From Chloroflexota bacterium (GTDB lineage: Bacteria > Chloroflexota > Anaerolineae > Aggregatilineales > UBA3940), in assembly GCA_010092775.1 (NCBI GenBank), contig JAADYZ010000559.1, positions 1 to 9,487 on the forward strand: a stretch of DNA of 9,487 nt, given 5' to 3'. The notes below the pieces were generated by a model. The model was not told the origin of the DNA and did not search any database. It saw nothing but the letters and a program-made list of their open reading frames with translations. The translations under genes and the position numbers were made by a program. Positions within the stretch are counted from its first letter, which is position 1. Each line of letters starts with the position of its first letter. This document shows, one piece after another, positions 6,328-9,487 of the stretch.

Positions 6328-6981
6328 ATGGCACTCATGTTTACGCCTGAAGACAAGATCATCATGATTGGCGACAGCATCACCGATGCCGGCCGCAGCC
6401 AACCAGCGAGTGAACCACATGGGGCAGGCTATGTCAAAACCGTCACTGACTGGCTCGGTGCGCTCTATCCGTCCTATCGCTTGCAGGTGCTCAACCGGGG
6501 TATCAACGGTGATACGACTCGTGATTTGCTAGGGCGCTGGCAAACGGACGTCATTGCTGAGCAGCCGCAGTGGGTGTTGATCTACATTGGCGTGAACGAT
6601 GCCTGGCGGTTGGTTGAGGGGCTGGACGATGAGGCGGTCCGCGTTCCGGAATTCCTGGAAAACTATCGCAGCCTGTTGACCCAAACACGCAATGAGAGCA
6701 ACGCACGAATGATTCTGGTCGAGCCTTTTATAGCGGAAACAGATCATACCGATCCGTTTCGCAATGTCTTGAGCGAGTACCAAGAGGCTGTACACCAGGT
6801 GGCCTACGATTATGCTTTGTCGGTGGTGAAGCTACAGAGCGCATTTGATCGGGGCATGATCTACCAACCCTGGCGCTATTGGACCACCGATCGCGTTCAT
6901 CCGACCGATGTGGGGCACACCTTGATTGCCAAGGAGATCTTCAAGATCATCGGGCTGACCTTGTATACCACCAGCTTTTGA
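6328..6981 (+). CDS. SGNH/GDSL-family hydrolase (lysophospholipase L1-like esterase)
   Basis: The product has 217 residues, typical of the short SGNH hydrolases. All four blocks are visible: block I IGDSITDAG with nucleophile S17; block II NRGINGDTT with oxyanion glycine G61; block III YIGVNDAW with N90; and block V DRVHPT with D188 and H191. Family members deacylate lipids, acetylated sugars or other esters. There is no signal peptide, which favours an intracellular substrate. AGAGGA (6314-6319) lies 8 bases before the ATG. The gene follows the alpha/beta hydrolase after 19 bases and precedes the sugar dehydratase by 28 bases, so it probably belongs to one transcript. A role in removing acetyl groups from sugars or cell-surface glycans is possible given the next gene, but this is inference. 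Confidence 0.94.
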   Translation: MALMFTPEDKIIMIGDSITDAGRSQPASEPHGAGYVKTVTDWLGALYPSYRLQVLNRGINGDTTRDLLGRWQTDVIAEQPQWVLIYIGVNDAWRLVEGLDDEAVRVPEFLENYRSLLTQTRNESNARMILVEPFIAETDHTDPFRNVLSEYQEAVHQVAYDYALSVVKLQSAFDRGMIYQPWRYWTTDRVHPTDVGHTLIAKEIFKIIGLTLYTTSF

Positions 6982-6998
6982 GCGCGCTGCCATCTTGC

Positions 6999-7003
6999 GG
7001 AGG
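6999..7003 (+). promoter_or_regulatory. Strong ribosome site selecting a TTG start
   Basis: GGAGG lies 6 bases before TTG at 7010-7012. The first in-frame ATG is at 7043, codon 12, and lacks such a site, so TTG is the likely start of the dehydratase. Confidence 0.75.
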
Positions 7004-7009
7004 CACTGA

Positions 7010-8530
7010 TTGAAGCCACCTCAGAACCGTCTTAACACCATCATGCGTACCCGGCTTCTCTTAGCCGGGAAGCTGCTGTTTGAGCTTTTTGTGATCACCC
7101 TGGCCGCACCGACGGCCTTTTTGCTGCGCCTGGAAGGGGACCTGACGAGCTTCCTGCCGGTGATCCCTACCTACATTTTGCTCAGCAGCCTGATCAAGCT
7201 GGTGCTCTACGCTGCCTTCGGCATCAACCGGCAGTCCTGGCACCGCGTCAGCGTGTACGATCTCTACACCATCGGTCAGGCCATCACCCTGTTTATGCTG
7301 GCCACCCTAGCGATCAGTTTTGTAGTCTCGCCGCAGCTTCCGCTGAACATCCCGCGAAGCATTCCCTTCATCGACGGTGTGCTGTCCTTCCTGGCTTCCG
7401 GTGTGATCCGTTTCGTCGCACGCGCCATACATACACGGCGCCGCCTATCCGGGCAGGCGCAGACCGTATCGACCCGGCGCGTGCTGGTAATCGGGGCTGG
7501 CGAAGCCGGGGCCATCATCACCACCGAGCTGCTGCGCCACCCGGAGAGCGGATTGGTGCCGGTCGGCTTCCTTGACGATGATCCGCTCAAACTGAACCAG
7601 AGTATCAACAACCTGCCCGTCATCGGGCCGATCAGTGCGCTGCCAGAGACGGTCAAGAGGCAGCGCATTGATGAAGTCCTGATCGCCATACCCTCAGCTT
7701 CCGGTCGGATCATCCGTCGCATTGTCGATCTTGCACGTGAAGCGCAGGTCGATCACCGGATCATGCCGAGTGTGAACGATATTATCCAAGGCAAGGTCTC
7801 GGTCACGCAGATCAAAGAGGTGGACCTGGAGGACCTGCTCAGGCGAGATCCGGTCAAGCTGGACCGCGAGGAGATCACAGCCTATCTGAAGGACAAGACC
7901 GTCTTGGTGACCGGCGCAGGCGGGTCGATTGGATCGGAGTTGGTGCGCCAGATCGCAGCCTTTGGGCCGGGGCGGCTGATATTGTTAGGGCGCGGCGAGA
8001 ACAGCCTCTTTGAGATCGAGCAGGAAGTCAAACGTAACTGGCCCAACATCCCTTACGAGCTGGTGATCTGTGATATTCAGCGCCGCAACAAAGTGAAGTT
8101 TGTCTTTGAGCATTATCAGCCGCAGGTGGTCTTTCATGCAGCGGCGCACAAACATGTCCCGCTGATGGAAATGAACCCCGAAGAGGCGATCCTCAACAAT
8201 GTCGGCGGATCGCGCAACCTGATCGAGTGTGCATTGGCCAACTCGGTCGAGCGCTTCGTGAATATCTCGACCGACAAGGCTGTCAACCCAACCTCGATTA
8301 TGGGGGCGTCCAAGCGGATTGTGGAATACTTGGTGGGCTGGGCCAGCACTCAGGCCAAACCGGGGCAGGTTTTCGCGTCGGTGCGCTTTGGTAATGTGTT
8401 GGGCAGCCGGGGCAGTGTGGTCCCGCTGTTCAAACGTTTGATCCGCGAGCGCGAACCGATCACCGTGACACACCCAGATATGACGCGCTATTTTATGACC
8501 ATCCCTGAAGCCTCGCAGTTGGTGCTGTAG
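7010..8530 (+). CDS. Membrane nucleotide-sugar 4,6-dehydratase (CapD/WbpM/PglF type), cut by an in-frame TAG
   Basis: This frame gives 506 residues up to TAG at 8528-8530. About four membrane segments lie near 17-40, 51-70, 88-108 and 117-138. Next comes a first Rossmann-like domain (155-275, IGAGEAG at 161-167), then the extended SDR catalytic domain with NAD-binding TGAGGSIGSE (301-310), HAAAHKHVP (376-384), STDKAVNP (420-427) carrying the T-D-K catalytic set, and MGASK (431-435), where Met replaces the usual Tyr as in the long WbpM/PglF enzymes. These convert UDP-GlcNAc or similar to a 4-keto-6-deoxy sugar for capsule, O-antigen or glycoprotein glycans at the inner membrane. Relatives are about 600-660 residues. 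Reading through TAG would give 626, matching the family, so the stop is premature. The shortened product lacks the C-terminal part of the sugar-binding region and is probably inactive unless read through. Confidence 0.88.
   Translation: MKPPQNRLNTIMRTRLLLAGKLLFELFVITLAAPTAFLLRLEGDLTSFLPVIPTYILLSSLIKLVLYAAFGINRQSWHRVSVYDLYTIGQAITLFMLATLAISFVVSPQLPLNIPRSIPFIDGVLSFLASGVIRFVARAIHTRRRLSGQAQTVSTRRVLVIGAGEAGAIITTELLRHPESGLVPVGFLDDDPLKLNQSINNLPVIGPISALPETVKRQRIDEVLIAIPSASGRIIRRIVDLAREAQVDHRIMPSVNDIIQGKVSVTQIKEVDLEDLLRRDPVKLDREEITAYLKDKTVLVTGAGGSIGSELVRQIAAFGPGRLILLGRGENSLFEIEQEVKRNWPNIPYELVICDIQRRNKVKFVFEHYQPQVVFHAAAHKHVPLMEMNPEEAILNNVGGSRNLIECALANSVERFVNISTDKAVNPTSIMGASKRIVEYLVGWASTQAKPGQVFASVRFGNVLGSRGSVVPLFKRLIREREPITVTHPDMTRYFMTIPEASQLVL
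8528..8530 (+). other. In-frame amber codon at a conserved glutamine position
   Basis: The context is IPEASQLVL-stop-AGSLG. From family knowledge, the usual sequence around this point is QLVLQAG, so the expected codon is CAG (Gln). A single C-to-T transition gives TAG. Frame and coding quality are intact on both sides with no indel. Confidence 0.85.
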
Positions 8531-8890
8531 GCGGGCAGCTTGGGCAGCAATGGGGCCACCTTTGTGCTGGATATGGGTGAGCCAGTCAAGATCGTCGATA
8601 TGGCGCGCGATCTCATCCGACTGTCTGGCTTGGAACCGGATGAGGACATTGAGATCGTCTTCACCGGGGTGCGGCCAGGTGAGAAGCTGTTTGAAGAGCT
8701 GACAATGCAGGACGAGAAAACCACTCAACATGAGAAAATCTTCGTCGTCAACGAGAAAGCGATCGTGGATGGCGACCTCAAAACTCAGGTAGATGCCCTG
8801 CTGAAAGCTGCCAGCGAACAAGATCGCGAACGGATCCGGACGATGTTGAAAGAGTTGATCCCAACTTATGAACCTTTCAAGCAGGGTTGA
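8531..8890 (+). pseudogene. C-terminal part of the 4,6-dehydratase, separated by the TAG
   Basis: In the same frame as the upstream gene, 119 sense codons continue to TGA at 8888-8890. The translation is typical for the family: FVLDMGEPVKIVDMARDLI followed by the VRPGEKLFEEL motif, which helps shape the nucleotide-sugar pocket of extended SDRs, then a helical end. The only nearby alternative start is TTG at 8540 with no good ribosome site, so independent translation is doubtful. No further damage is visible, which implies that the break is recent or not real. Treat 7010-8890 as one locus of 627 codons including the TAG. Confidence 0.8.
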
Positions 8891-9487
8891 GAGAGCGCAC
8901 GGCCCTCGGTCATTGACCTTTGCAGCGCTGTTGCTGGTCTTCAGCATCCTGGCCTGCAACTTCCCTGGGATGGCAGGCAGCACGGAGGGATCATCCGTCG
9001 GGGGGGTGACGCCAGACGCCACCGTGATCGTCACAACGGCGACATCCCAGCCAACCCTCCCCCCGCCGACGGCGGTGCCGACTATCGCCTACACACCTGA
9101 GTGGGAGCCATCTTCCTGCAATTTCCCGGTGCCGGGCGGCTACAACGTCGATTGTGGCTACCTGATCGTCCCGGAAGATCGAAGCGACCCGGAAACTCGT
9201 GACATCCGGCTGCACGTCGCGATCTTCCGCAGCAGCAGCCCCACCCCCGCCCCCGATCCGATTCTGCATTTGTCTGGCGGGCCGGGTAGTTCCGGCCTGG
9301 GCTTGGCCAGCTATACGCTCAGCAGTGGGTCAGCCGCCTTTCTGGCGCAGCGGGACTACATTATCTTTGATCAGCGTGGCACCGGCTTCTCCGATCCATC
9401 GCTGTCTTGCCCAGAACGCGACAATCTCAATGTCGATTTGCTGGAACGCGACCCACCGCCTGATGAAGCCGATACCCTGATTCGCGA
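8868..9487 (+). CDS. Secreted lipoprotein, TAP-like alpha/beta hydrolase (peptidase S33 type), C-terminus outside the window
   Basis: The frame is open from ATG at 8868 to the window edge (206 complete codons). It starts with a lipoprotein signal: basic residues at 6-14, hydrophobic core 16-28 (LTFAALLLVFSIL) and lipobox ILAC with C30 as the lipidated residue. A Thr/Pro/Val-rich flexible spacer (about 45-75) follows, then the hydrolase domain: two cysteines at 84 and 96 that could pair, GYLIVPEDR (97-105), ILHLSGGPGSSG (132-143) with the HGGPG-like oxyanion loop, and DYIIFDQRGTGFSDPSLSCPE (from 163), the DQRGTGxS signature of proline iminopeptidase and tripeptidyl aminopeptidase relatives. 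The nucleophile elbow lies beyond the window. It probably trims peptides outside the membrane. The ATG overlaps the end of the dehydratase frame by 23 bases, so translation may be coupled; the ribosome site is weak. The ATG is chosen because it gives a complete signal peptide. Confidence 0.87.
   Translation, partial: MNLSSRVERAHGPRSLTFAALLLVFSILACNFPGMAGSTEGSSVGGVTPDATVIVTTATSQPTLPPPTAVPTIAYTPEWEPSSCNFPVPGGYNVDCGYLIVPEDRSDPETRDIRLHVAIFRSSSPTPAPDPILHLSGGPGSSGLGLASYTLSSGSAAFLAQRDYIIFDQRGTGFSDPSLSCPERDNLNVDLLERDPPPDEADTLIR

Noticed and set aside
7985..9034. A 349-codon open frame on the minus strand, antisense to the dehydratase
   Set aside because: The opposite strand encodes a clearly conserved SDR domain and a lipoprotein start. 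The antisense translation is rich in His, Gln and Asp with no recognisable domain, a usual mirror effect of GC-rich coding sequence.
1..9487. General TAG reassignment in this organism
   Set aside because: The alpha/beta hydrolase ends with TAG at the normal family length, 19 bases before the next gene, so TAG does act as a stop here.
1..9487. CRISPR array, insertion sequence, tRNA or rRNA
   Set aside because: I found no regularly spaced repeats, transposase motifs, terminal repeats or RNA gene signatures on either strand.

Overview
The window is a dense bacterial segment with moderately high GC and strong protein-coding signal on both strands. Three traits point to Chloroflexota, probably an Anaerolineae-like lineage: large membrane proteins carrying serial GAF domains, free-standing receiver proteins beside them, and a lipoprotein whose signal peptide is followed by a Thr/Pro/Val-rich spacer. 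This is an inference from protein style; no marker gene is present.

The left half (1-5343) is a minus-strand signalling block. In transcription order it holds a 130-residue CheY/DivK-like receiver (5343-4951), a second receiver with a ~100-residue charged Lys/Ala/Pro/Glu tail and a GTG start (4871-4173), a 989-residue protein with six membrane helices and at least four GAF domains but no output domain (4081-1112), and the first 349 residues of a second six-helix GAF protein that leaves the window (1047-1). The gaps are 79, 91 and 64 bases. A common pathway is plausible: membrane and cytosolic GAF sensors feeding diffusible receivers. No kinase domain is visible in the window.

A divergent intergenic region (5344-5627) holds candidate promoters for both directions, nested inverted repeats and a short direct repeat.

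The right half (5628-9487) is a plus-strand run with gaps of 19 and 28 bases and then a 23-base overlap: an alpha/beta hydrolase, an SGNH/GDSL hydrolase, a membrane nucleotide-sugar 4,6-dehydratase of the CapD/WbpM/PglF type, and the start of a secreted lipoprotein peptidase-like alpha/beta hydrolase. The dehydratase is interrupted by an in-frame TAG at 8528-8530, exactly where relatives usually carry glutamine, so one C-to-T change of CAG would explain it. The reading frame continues undamaged for 119 more codons. This is either a very recent nonsense mutation, a sequencing or assembly error, or a read-through site, and it is the most notable single point in the window.

I do not see a mobile element, CRISPR array, tRNA or rRNA, and no clearly new defence or biosynthetic system. 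The least ordinary parts are the kinase-less sensor/receiver cluster and the amber-split dehydratase.
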